A stretch of DNA of 64,000 bases from Melioribacteraceae bacterium (GCA_019638015.1 JAHBUP010000001.1:3628424-3692423); one strand, 5' to 3'; positions 9,301 through 17,999 are shown, counted from the stretch's first letter. Numbers and translations: made by a program. The notes: generated from the letters alone by a model not told the origin.

Positions 9301-9913
9301 GGATGATTCCGAAGTTGAATTGTCTACTGAGATTGATTTATCGCCCCATTCATTATTTCGGAATAGGAACTCGATTTTAAAAAGATTTTATCTGATAAAA
9401 AAAATCATTATTTCCATTAGGAATAAAATAGTTAAAGAATATTCTGTTTTACCTGAGGAGGTAATTAACTCAATTGTAAATCCTTTATTAATTGATAATG
9501 AAGAGAGTAATATCACAATCACAAAAACAAAAAATTATTCCGAAGAAATATGGGTACTTGCATCGGGTTTCGAATTAGCCGAAGTAATTGGAAACTGTAT
9601 TCAAAATTCAATTCGGGCAATAGAATTAGACCAGGGTAAGATTGAGATAGAGCTGGAAAAAATTACACCCAAAATTCGAATTGCTATTTCAGATAATGGC
9701 AAGGGAATTTCTAAAGAATTATGGGATAAAATATTTGAAAGTGGTTTTACGCAGAATTCCAGTTCTGGTATTGGCTTATTCCAGTCTCGCGAAATATTGA
9801 ACAAATATGGTGGACGTATATATGTCTCTGAAAGCAAAGCTCATTTTAAAACTACTATTAATATTGAATTAAATGAAGGGATTAAAAATGAAGCCAACAC
9901 TTCTGCTAGTTGA
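6389..9913 (+). CDS. Sensor histidine kinase with FG-GAP/VCBS repeats and ASPIC/UnbV ectodomain
   Basis: 1174 residues. A signal peptide (1-20) is followed by a propeller-like region (about 25-290). At least seven Ca-binding-type FG-GAP/VCBS motifs come next, such as DINRDGLEDI (about 325), DLDSDGDLDL (about 433) and DYDNDGDLDI (about 541). Residues about 677-771 look like an ASPIC/UnbV domain (NYLKVQL...GSLIYLF...SHFGIQ...LTPGQTIKVKEE), the CRTAC1-type combination. Three membrane spans lie near 795-815, 826-850 and 855-876. The cytoplasmic part has a helical dimerisation region with a possible phospho-acceptor His902 (FFHGEW). It ends in a GHKL ATPase with N box NCIQNSIRA, G1 ISDNGKGI and G2 SSGIGLFQS. 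Overlap of 26 bases with the NtrC-type regulator makes this a cognate pair. The ligand is unknown; CRTAC1-like domains usually bind Ca2+ and carbohydrate or protein. Confidence 0.88.
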   Translation: MFKSATTLILILSLCILQAQTTKYKWTEIKSPSELPLKIIGSSSANEYLLFDDRGNFYQFNSGNWKKISIPHKDDYIYYITTYHSKNSVLIIAMDQKWYAHFFTLQNDRLTKHPLIHTNPFNFFSIVDSANIYAAGAFGSLVKYDGSTFKIIKNPIKSHIDVFYSAGGNRYWLGTKSDGIFFFDGKSFTKYECEESDVHELTKFYYNGDKFYAQTTHGIVLRLNGNKFYHDNNGIIDKPQQILTQNGPGVVKLSVPPDYRQQVDIPKSYNPLSLYSLGENKLIMTSTSSKIYIGSGSQGNYFTDQTHHFNINPFFLSKPEAISVADINRDGLEDIFFMFGNSPASAYLNSTTNIFSQNRLSFDTLINKQSWFTHVIGEINGDGFPDLVTAQFKNGKSYLEMFYGNGLDFDYGGRLELPSFINERAVENLSLADLDSDGDLDLAVVFYLGRGSETGTLLFFENSLWGRYSLLKTSQQKEFNGWNKQAIFADFNNDGKNDLYVVNKWGKNKLFIKMNDNFVNRTDTYFNEQTKTISHSASVFDYDNDGDLDILVISDSPVIQLLENNGKAFFTNVSRRIKLDQLLDNYLMINSADIAIGDLNNDGFQDIIIVIKSNSTLHNLVLLNEKGEQFKENRADLMLDNYLLNNVVLADIDIDGDLDILGYDNSNFRLLINNLDDSNYLKVQLTGTHASYDARGSLIYLFKSGGNFSANALVGFRQTGNIQSSKNYFSSIISHFGIQDSSRYDVKVKFYGGKTVYVQNLTPGQTIKVKEENNIYATIINLPGTLFRFFSTTEIQIYMVLITISFGIFLFGLKYGYKVYGWDTKSVVILSVTNISAFWIITTITSLQTNMIIKYGLPASVMFIGTAIPLYISFLQREKPLTPKEIDQHKNNLLKYSIAFFHGEWALTNLNGLILLFENLPMPLSENHKIYDQLINRMNSFNSLANKNFQRMIETAKLIPPFYDKDELNELDDSEVELSTEIDLSPHSLFRNRNSILKRFYLIKKIIISIRNKIVKEYSVLPEEVINSIVNPLLIDNEESNITITKTKNYSEEIWVLASGFELAEVIGNCIQNSIRAIELDQGKIEIELEKITPKIRIAISDNGKGISKELWDKIFESGFTQNSSSGIGLFQSREILNKYGGRIYVSESKAHFKTTINIELNEGIKNEANTSAS

Positions 9914-11276
9914 TGATGATAAAAACTTCGCATCTGATTTTATCCTCTTGATGGAAAATGATTTTTTTTGCATCACTAGCAATAACAGTTACGATGGACT
10001 CAATATGTTCCATGAAAAGTCTCCTGATGTGGTGCTGCTTGATTTAATGCTTAATGATGGAACAAGCGGGCTAGATTTTCTAAGAAAAATAATGGCTGAA
10101 GATGAGAATCTTCCGGTAATTATGATAACAGACTATGCTTCGACCAGTACGGCTGTTGATGCAATTAAATTGGGGGCACTGGACTATATCACAAAAACCC
10201 CAAATCTCGATAAATTGAAAGCTCTTGTTGAGCGTTCATTAAAAATGAAGTTGAGAAATATTCATTCTAAATATTTAGAAGAATCGATTAACCTCCCTTA
10301 TCAAAAAATCATTGGAGAAAGTGAAGCAATAAAAAAATTAAAAGAGCAAATTTATTTGTACTCTCAAAATAATCACACTGTATTAATTACTGGTGATAGT
10401 GGTGTTGGTAAAGAGTTGGTGGCACGGCAAATTCATTTTTTAGGCAACAGAAAAAACAAGCCTTTTGTTGCTATAAATTGTTCAGCCATTCCAAAAAACT
10501 TAATTGAGAGTGAATTGTTTGGTCATGAAAAAGGCGCATTTACCGGTGCGGTTTCTAAAAAGTTAGGCAAATTTGAAATAGCGTCAGAGGGCACAATATT
10601 TCTAGATGAAATCTCTGAACTTGATCCCGATTCACAAGTTAAAATTTTACGCGTTTTGCAGGAAAAGGAATTTGACCGAGTGGGTGGGTTTGCAAGCATA
10701 AAAACTAATACGCGAATAATTGCTGCTTCAAATAAAAATTTAAAAAATGAAGTCTTAAGAAAAAATTTCAGAGAAGATTTGTTTTACAGACTTGATGTAC
10801 TTCCGATCAACGTACCTCTTTTGAAAGAGAGGCGTGAGGACATTCCAATTTTAGCAGAATATTTCCTACGACTGGCTGAGATTGAATTAAAGAAAAAAGA
10901 CCTTATGTTTTCAGAGGAAGCACTGACCAAAATGACAAATTATGATTGGCCCGGCAATGTTAGAGAATTAAAAAATGTAGTTATACATTCCGCGCTTCTT
11001 TCAAACGGAAAAGAAATTAACAGTGCCATTTTAAGAATTGAGTCACCCCAACCTCAAACAAACATAATAGTCCCCAATACTTGGGAAGAAATGGACTTAC
11101 TGAGAAAGGAGGCTGTGGAAGAAGCTTCAAGAAAAGTTGAAAAAGTTTTTGTTGAGAATTTATTGAAAAAATTTGATGGCAATATTACAAAGGCGGCTGA
11201 ACATATTGGAATTAGTAGAATCAGTCTTCATAAGATGATACGAAAATGTTTCCCTCATCAAACAGAGACAGAATAA
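9888..11276 (+). CDS. NtrC-family sigma-54-dependent response regulator
   Basis: 462 residues in three domains. The receiver (1-120) has phospho-acceptor Asp52 in VVLLDLM and acidic pocket VDDD. The AAA+ sigma-54 interaction domain (about 140-370) has Walker A GDSGVGKE, the RpoN-contacting loop GAFTGA and Walker B GTIFLDEISEL. A Fis-type helix-turn-helix closes the protein (ITKAAEHIGISRISLHKMIR). I chose the ATG at 9888, preceded by GAAGGG at 7-base spacing, rather than the in-frame ATG at 9873. The start lies inside the sensor gene, so translation is probably coupled. It should activate sigma-54 promoters when phosphorylated by the FG-GAP kinase. RpoN itself is encoded 2.7 kb downstream. The target genes are not shown by the sequence. 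Confidence 0.95.
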   Translation: MKPTLLLVDDDKNFASDFILLMENDFFCITSNNSYDGLNMFHEKSPDVVLLDLMLNDGTSGLDFLRKIMAEDENLPVIMITDYASTSTAVDAIKLGALDYITKTPNLDKLKALVERSLKMKLRNIHSKYLEESINLPYQKIIGESEAIKKLKEQIYLYSQNNHTVLITGDSGVGKELVARQIHFLGNRKNKPFVAINCSAIPKNLIESELFGHEKGAFTGAVSKKLGKFEIASEGTIFLDEISELDPDSQVKILRVLQEKEFDRVGGFASIKTNTRIIAASNKNLKNEVLRKNFREDLFYRLDVLPINVPLLKERREDIPILAEYFLRLAEIELKKKDLMFSEEALTKMTNYDWPGNVRELKNVVIHSALLSNGKEINSAILRIESPQPQTNIIVPNTWEEMDLLRKEAVEEASRKVEKVFVENLLKKFDGNITKAAEHIGISRISLHKMIRKCFPHQTETE

Positions 11277-11278
11277 TT

Positions 11279-12037
11279 CTATTTTTTTCCAAAACGGACT
11301 GCTAAAAATTCATAAACTGACCCGGGTAATAATCCGACAAATCTTGTAAGCCATACAGTCGGCCAAGGAAATTGAATAATCCGTTTCTCTTTTTTTATTC
11401 CCTCAATAATTATTAAAGCGGCTTGCTCTGCACTCATTAACAAAGGCATTTTAAATTCATTTTTATCGGTCATTGGTGTTTTAACAAACCCTGGTTTAAT
11501 AGTAATTACTTTTATGTTGTAGGGCTTTAACTCAACGCGCAATCCTTCGAGATAAATTGTGGCTGCGGCTTTACTCGCGCAATAAAATCCACTGCCCGAA
11601 AATCCACGGTTATCTGCTAAAGAAGAAATGCCGGCAATAATTCCATTTCTGTTTTTTATAAATGCAGGGAGAAGCTGCTCAACCCAATGGATTAATCCAA
11701 ATACATTAGCTCCAAATGTATTTTCGGCAAAATCGGAATTGTAATTATTAACAGTCACCGGTTGTCCATACCCCGCATTCAATATTGCTATATCAATCTT
11801 ACCAAATTTATTTATTGATTCTAGATAGGCATAACGAACATCCCCTTTTTTACTTACATCACATTTTAGTATTAGTATTCTTTCTCTATTTAAATGACCG
11901 AAATCTTTCTCCATCAGTTCAATGCGGCGTGCAGTCAAAATCAAGTTGCATTCTTCATCAATTAGAATTTTTGCGAGAGCATTACCGATACCGGATGATG
12001 CCCCAGTGATTAATATTGTTTTACCTTTGAAGTCCAT
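11279..12037 (-). CDS. Short-chain dehydrogenase/reductase
   Basis: 252 residues, classical SDR. It has the cofactor loop TGASSGIG (11-18), NAGYG (87-91), catalytic Ser near 138-139 and YxxxK in FYCASKAA (Tyr152, Lys156). Arg at the end of beta-2 (LTARRIEL) suggests NADP(H) preference. The substrate is unknown. The longer C-terminus with PWPTVWLTRFVGLLPGSVYEF is like the membrane-proximal SDRs acting on lipids or fatty acyl groups. The ATG at 12037 is preferred to an upstream TTG. It starts 3 bases after the stop of the lipoprotein hydrolase, so the two form an operon. It converges with the NtrC gene with only two bases between the stop codons. Confidence 0.85.
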   Translation of the reverse strand: MDFKGKTILITGASSGIGNALAKILIDEECNLILTARRIELMEKDFGHLNRERILILKCDVSKKGDVRYAYLESINKFGKIDIAILNAGYGQPVTVNNYNSDFAENTFGANVFGLIHWVEQLLPAFIKNRNGIIAGISSLADNRGFSGSGFYCASKAAATIYLEGLRVELKPYNIKVITIKPGFVKTPMTDKNEFKMPLLMSAEQAALIIIEGIKKEKRIIQFPWPTVWLTRFVGLLPGSVYEFLAVRFGKK

Positions 12038-12039
12038 AA

Positions 12040-13260
12040 TTACCAATTACCCGCTAATTTATATTCTTTTTTTAACCGCAAACTTTCGAACCATTGAATA
12101 GCCGCAATTACACTTGGTACGGCTGAAGAAAGATGCGTGCCCCCTTTTACGGTTATCAATTCAACATTTACTCCCTGCGAAACAAAATAATCTCTTGCTC
12201 TTTCGGAATTTTCGTATGGTACATATTCATCGGCATCCCCATGAAATAATTTTGTTGGTGTTACCGGTTTAAAATTTAGCAGACTGTTTTCGTTAAACGC
12301 GTCTGTTAATAACTTGAACGTCCCATTTAAGTATGAATCTTTAAATGATTGTTTAAAGAGTTGAGCAATATTTGAGGTAAGTTGTGCATTAATTTCGGTA
12401 GTGGTTTTTGTTCCATCAAAAAGTGAATTCATTCTTTCTGCATAGGGTGAATTAAAAATGTCTGCTAATTTATTCCAACCGTAAATCTGATCATAAGCAG
12501 CCATAAAGTAGGCTAAATATGAAGGTTGGTTGTAAGTTGATTGAGCAATTATTTTTTGAGCTGTCAAATTCAGATCATAAGCTCCAGCCATAGGTGCAGA
12601 TGCTGCTAGTTTTATCTCGTTTGAATATTTCTTTTCAATTTCCTTTTGGGCAGCCATTGTTACATATCCTCCCTCAGAGTATCCCAGCAAAAAAACCTGC
12701 CCGTTAAGGGAAATGTTTTTTGAAGATGCATACGCCCTGCCGGCTCTTATCATATCAATAACTGTTGCCGCCGAAGTCTTTTGATGATGATATGGATGAA
12801 CCATCACCGATTCCCCCAAACCTAAATAATCGGGCATTACAACGAAATAACCTAAAGACGCCCCAATTAATCCCTCAGCGCCATTTAGCGGATTAACTGA
12901 AGCAACACTCGTTCTCTTTGTTTGTGTTCCATGCTGAATACTGGCAATCGACAAATTATTTTTACCTGTAGGTAAAAACAGCGCACCGGATGCTATAGTG
13001 ATTTGCCCCTTAGTGTCAACTGTATTGTAAACAATCTTAAAAACATCAACATCATAAGTAAACATTACGGATCCGAATCCAGTAGGATCGTAACTACTAA
13101 CAAGTTGTTTAATTAGTGAAGCACCGAAAGTTCCGAGATAAGAGGTACTTATAAGCGCTCCCTGCTCCTTCGAAACAGGTTCAACAGGATTATCCGATTT
13201 ATCACATGAAATAATAATTACCGAAAACAATAACCCAATAATAAGATTTCTCATTTTCAC
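12040..13260 (-). CDS. Exported alpha/beta-hydrolase lipoprotein (secretory lipase-like)
   Basis: About 406 residues. The lipoprotein signal peptide ends in the lipobox IISC (Cys19), followed by DKSDNPVEP. The hydrolase core has GYSEGG with nucleophile Ser195, a likely acid Asp in FHGDADEYVP and a His in KGGTHLSS. The overall shape, with a long helical lid between about 230 and 320, is like the secretory lipase/prolyl-peptidase-type esterases. It probably cleaves esters at the cell surface or in the periplasm. The start is GTG at 13260, with AAGGA seven bases upstream; an ATG at 13254 is also possible and would remove two residues. It is first in an operon with the SDR gene. Confidence 0.8.
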   Translation of the reverse strand: MKMRNLIIGLLFSVIIISCDKSDNPVEPVSKEQGALISTSYLGTFGASLIKQLVSSYDPTGFGSVMFTYDVDVFKIVYNTVDTKGQITIASGALFLPTGKNNLSIASIQHGTQTKRTSVASVNPLNGAEGLIGASLGYFVVMPDYLGLGESVMVHPYHHQKTSAATVIDMIRAGRAYASSKNISLNGQVFLLGYSEGGYVTMAAQKEIEKKYSNEIKLAASAPMAGAYDLNLTAQKIIAQSTYNQPSYLAYFMAAYDQIYGWNKLADIFNSPYAERMNSLFDGTKTTTEINAQLTSNIAQLFKQSFKDSYLNGTFKLLTDAFNENSLLNFKPVTPTKLFHGDADEYVPYENSERARDYFVSQGVNVELITVKGGTHLSSAVPSVIAAIQWFESLRLKKEYKLAGNW

Positions 13261-13404
13261 TCGATTTTCCTTTCTTTAGATAACAGCATTCCCAATATTT
13301 TGGTTCGCTGTGTAAATCTACAATACATTATTCAACAAATTCTAAGCACTTTTTTTTGATAAGATAAAAATTTGTATTTTTAGCAAAAATTATTCCAGAG
13401 ACTT

Positions 13405-13977
13405 ATGTTTAAAAAGTTAGACTTAGTTGAAGTTGATAATATTGCGGTTAACACCGAAATATTTGAGACTAAATTTACATGCGATCTCGGCAAATGTAAA
13501 GGTGCGTGCTGTACAATGGAAAGTGAATTAGGGGCTCCTCTTAAAGAAGAAGAAGTAGATATAATCAATAAATATTTTGAAGCGATAAAGATATATCTCC
13601 CAAAAGAGCATTTAAAGGAAATTGAGAAAAATGGGTTTTGGATCAACAGACAGGGGGATTTGATGACCCGAAGCATTAACAATAGACAATGCGTATTTGT
13701 TTATTATGATGGAGATATCGCAAAGTGTGCAATTGAAAAAGCTTTTTTCGATGGTAAAATCGATTTTCAGAAACCCATCTCCTGTCACCTTTTCCCAATA
13801 CGGGTTTCAAATTTCGGTGGCGAAGTTCTTCGTTTCGAAAAATATGAGGAGTGTCAGCCTGCAATCACGAAGGGGGAAAAGTGTAATACAACAGTTTTCG
13901 AATTTTGTAAAGATTCACTTAAAAGAGAATTCGGCAGTGATTGGTTCAATAAAACTAAAAAAGTAACTGGAAGTTAA
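13405..13977 (+). CDS. DUF3109 family cysteine-rich protein
   Basis: 190 residues with many conserved cysteines in the DUF3109/YkgJ-like pattern: FTCDLGKCKGACC near 28-42, NRQCVFVYYDGDIAKCAIE, ISCHLFPIRV and EECQPAI...KCNTT...FEFC. These cysteines probably bind a metal or iron-sulfur cluster, but the function of the family is not established. There is no signal peptide. It is the first gene of a plus-strand run with rpoN (two bases between stop and start), the ICMT/NnrU-like gene and hslVU. Confidence 0.85.
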   Translation: MFKKLDLVEVDNIAVNTEIFETKFTCDLGKCKGACCTMESELGAPLKEEEVDIINKYFEAIKIYLPKEHLKEIEKNGFWINRQGDLMTRSINNRQCVFVYYDGDIAKCAIEKAFFDGKIDFQKPISCHLFPIRVSNFGGEVLRFEKYEECQPAITKGEKCNTTVFEFCKDSLKREFGSDWFNKTKKVTGS

Positions 13978-13979
13978 TT

Positions 13980-15449
13980 ATGTTATCTCTTCATCAAAAA
14001 TTGGCTTTACAGCAAAAACTTTCACCACAGCAAATTCAATATCAAAAATTGCTTCAGCTGAATACTCTTGCCCTTGAACAGAGAATTAAGACCGAATTAG
14101 AGCTTAATCCAATTCTTGAAGAAACTCTCGACGAAGAAATTGAACTGAATACAGAACAAGATTCTGACGACGACACACCCGAAACCACTGCTGATGAAGA
14201 TGAAAAATATGACAGCAAGGAAGATGAGTTTGAAATTGAAGATTTTATGAATGATCAGGAATCTGAATATGAATTTGACCGTATCAACCGATCGAATGAT
14301 GAAGAAAAATTACAACCTCTTGCTCCTCAGAGAAAATCTTTGCGGGAAAACTTGATTGATCAGCTCCATATGCTGAATTTGAGTGAAGAGGAAACCATAC
14401 TCGGTGAAAATATTATTGGAGGACTCGATAAAGATGGATACTTTAAACAAGATCTTGCGAAAATTGTTGATGAGCTTAAGCTTTTTGAACATATAGAAAT
14501 TTCTATAGATCATGCCGAGAAAATTCTTAAAAAAATTCAATTGCTTGAACCGGTTGGCATAGCAACTCGCGATTTGCAAGAGTGTTTATTAATTCAGATT
14601 AAGAATTCTTCGTACGATCCTTATTATTCTTATCTCGCCGAAAAAATATTAAGAGAATGCTGGGAAGATTTTGCTAATAAGAGATATGATTCTATTCAAA
14701 AGACATTAAACCTTTCCATTGAAACTCTTCGTACCACACTTGAATTAATTCAAAGATTAAACCCAAAACCGGGAGAAGGAAATATTGATTCGGAGGAGAT
14801 GAATCAAATTACTCCCGATTTTGTTATTGAAAAAAATGAAGATAATTATATTGTTACTCTTAATGATAGAAGCGTTCCTTCGGTTACTATAAGTCGGACT
14901 TATCTTGAACTTCTCGATTCCAACAAGAGGAAGAGAAAAATATCGGAGAGAGAGAAGGAAACCCACAAATTTCTTCGTGAAAAATTTGAATCGGCAAAGT
15001 GGTTTATAGCTTCACTCCAGCAGAGAAGAAATACACTAATGAGAATAATGCAGTCTATTCTTGAAAAACAATTTGAATTTTTTGAGAGTGGCCCCCGCTT
15101 TTTAAAACCAATGATTTATAAGGATATTGCCGATGAAGTTTTGATGGACATTTCCACAATAAGTCGGGTGGTAAATGGTAAATTTGTGCAAAGTCCTCAA
15201 GGCATTCATGAGTTGAAATATTTTTTCAGTGAAGGACTATCGACCACTAGCGGAGATGAGATTTCGAATAAGCACATCAAAGAAATAATAAAAGAGATCT
15301 GCGATAACGAGTCAAAAGATAATCCCTACAGTGACGATAAAATAGCAAGTATACTTCAGGAAAAGGGAATAAATATTGCCAGAAGAACAGTTGCAAAATA
15401 CCGCGAACAACTAATGATACCTGTAGCCCGCCTTAGAAAGGAATTATGA
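13980..15449 (+). CDS. rpoN: RNA polymerase sigma-54 factor RpoN
   Basis: 489 residues with the full sigma-54 layout. Gln/Leu-rich region I (residues 4-45, LHQKLALQQKLSPQQIQYQK) contacts activators and core. A very acidic region II (about 50-115) follows. The core-binding domain includes QLHMLNLSEEE and ATRDLQECLLIQI, then a helix-turn-helix (MDISTISRVVNGK). The RpoN box ARRTVAKYREQL is near the C-terminus. It directs transcription from -24/-12 promoters and needs AAA+ activators such as the NtrC-type protein encoded at 9888-11276. The gene overlaps the next by the four bases ATGA, so translation is coupled. Confidence 0.97.
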   Translation: MLSLHQKLALQQKLSPQQIQYQKLLQLNTLALEQRIKTELELNPILEETLDEEIELNTEQDSDDDTPETTADEDEKYDSKEDEFEIEDFMNDQESEYEFDRINRSNDEEKLQPLAPQRKSLRENLIDQLHMLNLSEEETILGENIIGGLDKDGYFKQDLAKIVDELKLFEHIEISIDHAEKILKKIQLLEPVGIATRDLQECLLIQIKNSSYDPYYSYLAEKILRECWEDFANKRYDSIQKTLNLSIETLRTTLELIQRLNPKPGEGNIDSEEMNQITPDFVIEKNEDNYIVTLNDRSVPSVTISRTYLELLDSNKRKRKISEREKETHKFLREKFESAKWFIASLQQRRNTLMRIMQSILEKQFEFFESGPRFLKPMIYKDIADEVLMDISTISRVVNGKFVQSPQGIHELKYFFSEGLSTTSGDEISNKHIKEIIKEICDNESKDNPYSDDKIASILQEKGINIARRTVAKYREQLMIPVARLRKEL

Positions 15450-16069
15450 TATTTGTTGATGTGTTGATAATAATTTTATTGTTCGTGTTGTTCTCTCTTC
15501 CCCATTCAGTGTTAGCGTCATTAAATTTTAAGAAAAAAATGCAAGAGAGAATTGGAACCAAAATTGCATTTTACCGGATCTTCTACAATTTGTTTGCGCT
15601 GGTTTCATTTTATCTCTTCTATATAATTTCTCCAAAACCGGCAGTTACTATTTATGATTTAGATTACCCGTTCGATATTGCGATGATTTTTTTTCAAGTG
15701 CTCTCGTTATTCGGATTATGGTGGTCACTAAGACCTATAGACTTAAAAGAGTTTTTAGGACTACAACAGGTGCTTCGTTATTTGCAAAATAATTATAGCT
15801 CCGATGAACTTGACGAAAAGCCAAAGTTACAATTTGAGTATGCATTCAAATATGTCAGGCATCCAATATATTTCTTTTCAATATTGTTTTTAGGATTTAG
15901 GCCCTCAATGGACCTCTTTTATTTTGTAATGTTTATTTTAATAGTAATATATTTTTATGTTGGTTCTATCTATGAAGAAAAGAAACTTGTAAACATATTT
16001 GGTGTTCAATACGTCGAATATCAACAAAAAGTACCAAGAATGTTCCCAATTAAATTATTTATGAGGTAA
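15446..16069 (+). CDS. Integral membrane protein, isoprenylcysteine methyltransferase/NnrU-like
   Basis: 207 residues with about five membrane spans. The C-terminal signature RHPIYFFSILFLGF, followed by EEKKLVNIFGVQYVEYQQKVPRMFP, is typical of ICMT-type phospholipid or isoprenylcysteine methyltransferases and of the related NnrU family. The N-terminal phrase LFSLPHSVLAS recalls NnrU. The substrate is unknown. It sits between rpoN (ATGA overlap) and hslV (9-base gap), a context that gives no direct functional link. Confidence 0.75.
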   Translation: MIFVDVLIIILLFVLFSLPHSVLASLNFKKKMQERIGTKIAFYRIFYNLFALVSFYLFYIISPKPAVTIYDLDYPFDIAMIFFQVLSLFGLWWSLRPIDLKEFLGLQQVLRYLQNNYSSDELDEKPKLQFEYAFKYVRHPIYFFSILFLGFRPSMDLFYFVMFILIVIYFYVGSIYEEKKLVNIFGVQYVEYQQKVPRMFPIKLFMR

Positions 16070-16078
16070 AAAGTTTAT

Positions 16079-16615
16079 ATGAAAATTAGATCAACTACAA
16101 TTATAGGTGTATTAAAAGATGGCGAAGCTGCTCTCGGCGGCGATGGCCAGGTAACTCTAGGTAATACGGTAATGAAACACAATTCTGTAAAAATAAGAAA
16201 ACTCCTAAATGGTAAAGTTATAACTGGTTTCGCTGGTTCAACCGCAGATGCATTTACTTTGCTACAGAGATTTGAAGAAAAACTGGAAGCTTACAGCGGA
16301 AATGTAAATCGAGCAGTAGTGGAATTGGCAAAAGATTGGCGTACCGATAAGTATTTGCGCAGACTTGAAGCAATGCTTGCGATATTATCTGCTGATAAAG
16401 CTTACATTGTATCTGGGACCGGTGATGTTATAGAACCGGAAGATGGAATTGTTGCTATTGGTAGCGGCGGAATGTATGCTTTAGCTTCAGCAAAAATGTT
16501 AAAAAAGTATACTGAATTAAGTGCTAAGGAAATTGTAATAGAGTCTCTCAAAAATGCTGCGGAAATTTGTATATATACTAATAATAATATTTCAGTTGAG
16601 GTAATATCTAAATGA
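16079..16615 (+). CDS. hslV: ATP-dependent protease proteolytic subunit HslV (ClpQ)
   Basis: 178 residues. HslV forms the two-ring threonine protease core of HslUV. The sequence starts [11 protein letters not shown], so the conserved TT pair is at 6-7 and Thr6 should become the N-terminal nucleophile after a five-residue propeptide is removed. Other family marks are [12 protein letters not shown] and the long match around [17 protein letters not shown]. The gene overlaps hslU by ATGA, as expected for the complex. Confidence 0.97.
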   Translation: MKIRSTTIIGVLKDGEAALGGDGQVTLGNTVMKHNSVKIRKLLNGKVITGFAGSTADAFTLLQRFEEKLEAYSGNVNRAVVELAKDWRTDKYLRRLEAMLAILSADKAYIVSGTGDVIEPEDGIVAIGSGGMYALASAKMLKKYTELSAKEIVIESLKNAAEICIYTNNNISVEVISK

Positions 16616-17982
16616 GCATGTCTGATAATTTAAAAAATTTAACACCTTCACAAATTGTAGCTGAATTGGATCGTTTTATTATTGGTCAAAATGATGCCAA
16701 GCGCGCAGTAGCAATTGCATTGCGTAACAGATGGAGACGCCAGCAAGTAGTTGAGAGTATCAAAGAAGAAATAATGCCGAATAATATAATTCTTATTGGA
16801 CCAACGGGAGTGGGTAAAACTGAGATCGCGCGTCGATTAGCTAAACTCTCGGGTGCTCCTTTTATAAAAGTTGAAGCTTCCAAATATACCGAAGTTGGTT
16901 ATGTTGGCCGAGATGTTGAATCTATGGTTCGCGATTTAACCGAAATTGGTGTAAATATGGTAAGATCCGAACAGACAGAAGCTGTCCAAGAAAAAGCCGA
17001 GAGACTTGCAGAAGATAGAATTTTGGACCAGCTAATTCCTCCAATGAAAAAGAATAGTCGTTTAGGTGAGGAAGAAAATGAAAATTCCGAAGAATATCAG
17101 AATGAAAAAACTAGAGAATGGTTTAGAGAAAAGTTGAGATCGGGGGAACTTGACGACAGGTTAATTGAATTTGATGTTACTTCCCCAGCATTTGGAATGC
17201 AAGTATTGGGTCCCCAAGGTATGGATGATATGGCTTCAAATCTTCAGGATATTATGAGTTCTATGATCCCAAAGAAAAAGAAAAAAAGAAAATCAAAAAT
17301 TAGTGAAGCAAAGAAAATTATTGCCCAAGAAGAAGCCGAAAAGTTAATTGATATGGATGCTGTTCAGCGTGATGCCGTTAAAAGAGTTCAAGAAACCGGA
17401 ATTATTTTTATAGACGAAATTGATAAGATTGCCGGTGCTAAAAGTCAGCAGGGCCCCGATGTATCGCGTGAGGGTGTTCAACGTGATTTACTACCGATTG
17501 TGGAGGGTTCTACAGTCAATACAAAATATGGACCGGTAAAAACTGACCATGTATTATTTATTGCCTCCGGGGCTTTTCACGTTTCAAAACCATCCGATCT
17601 TATCCCCGAACTGCAGGGTAGATTCCCAATTAGAGTGGAACTAAAAAGTTTGACTGAGGAGGATTTTATTAAAATTCTTACAATTCCTCAAAATGCTCTA
17701 TTGAAGCAATATTCAGCTCTGCTTGAAACTGAAGGAGTTAACATATTATTTAATGATGAAGCTATTTCCGAAATTGCGAAAACCGCGGCATTAGTAAATG
17801 ATCAGGTTGAAAATATTGGGGCCAGAAGATTACATACTATTTTAACTACGCTGTTGGAAGATATTCTTTTTGAAGTCCCCGATAAAATGCCAAGTGAAGA
17901 TGTTACCATTACCGGTGCAATGGTAAATGACAAGCTTGATAAGATTGTGAAAAACAGAGATTTAAGTAAATATATTCTGTAG
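16612..17982 (+). CDS. hslU: ATP-dependent unfoldase subunit HslU (ClpY)
   Basis: 456 residues, AAA+ unfoldase that feeds substrates to HslV. Walker A is GPTGVGKT (63-70). The GYVGRD pore loop is near 96-101. The charged I-domain (about 110-245) contains a Lys-rich KKKKKRKSK stretch. Walker B is IIFIDEIDK (about 263-271), and sensor motifs lie in [11 protein letters not shown] and [11 protein letters not shown]. The C-terminal tail ends in KYIL; that end inserts between HslV subunits to activate them. It is the last gene of the run and is followed by a clear terminator. Confidence 0.97.
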   Translation: MSMSDNLKNLTPSQIVAELDRFIIGQNDAKRAVAIALRNRWRRQQVVESIKEEIMPNNIILIGPTGVGKTEIARRLAKLSGAPFIKVEASKYTEVGYVGRDVESMVRDLTEIGVNMVRSEQTEAVQEKAERLAEDRILDQLIPPMKKNSRLGEEENENSEEYQNEKTREWFREKLRSGELDDRLIEFDVTSPAFGMQVLGPQGMDDMASNLQDIMSSMIPKKKKKRKSKISEAKKIIAQEEAEKLIDMDAVQRDAVKRVQETGIIFIDEIDKIAGAKSQQGPDVSREGVQRDLLPIVEGSTVNTKYGPVKTDHVLFIASGAFHVSKPSDLIPELQGRFPIRVELKSLTEEDFIKILTIPQNALLKQYSALLETEGVNILFNDEAISEIAKTAALVNDQVENIGARRLHTILTTLLEDILFEVPDKMPSEDVTITGAMVNDKLDKIVKNRDLSKYIL

Positions 17983-17999
17983 TTGTTTTTAATTATGAA

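Noticed and set aside
9873..9890. Upstream ATG at 9873 for the NtrC-type regulator
   Set aside because: The ATG at 9888 has GAAGGG at proper spacing and gives the standard receiver N-terminus; the earlier ATG has no such site.
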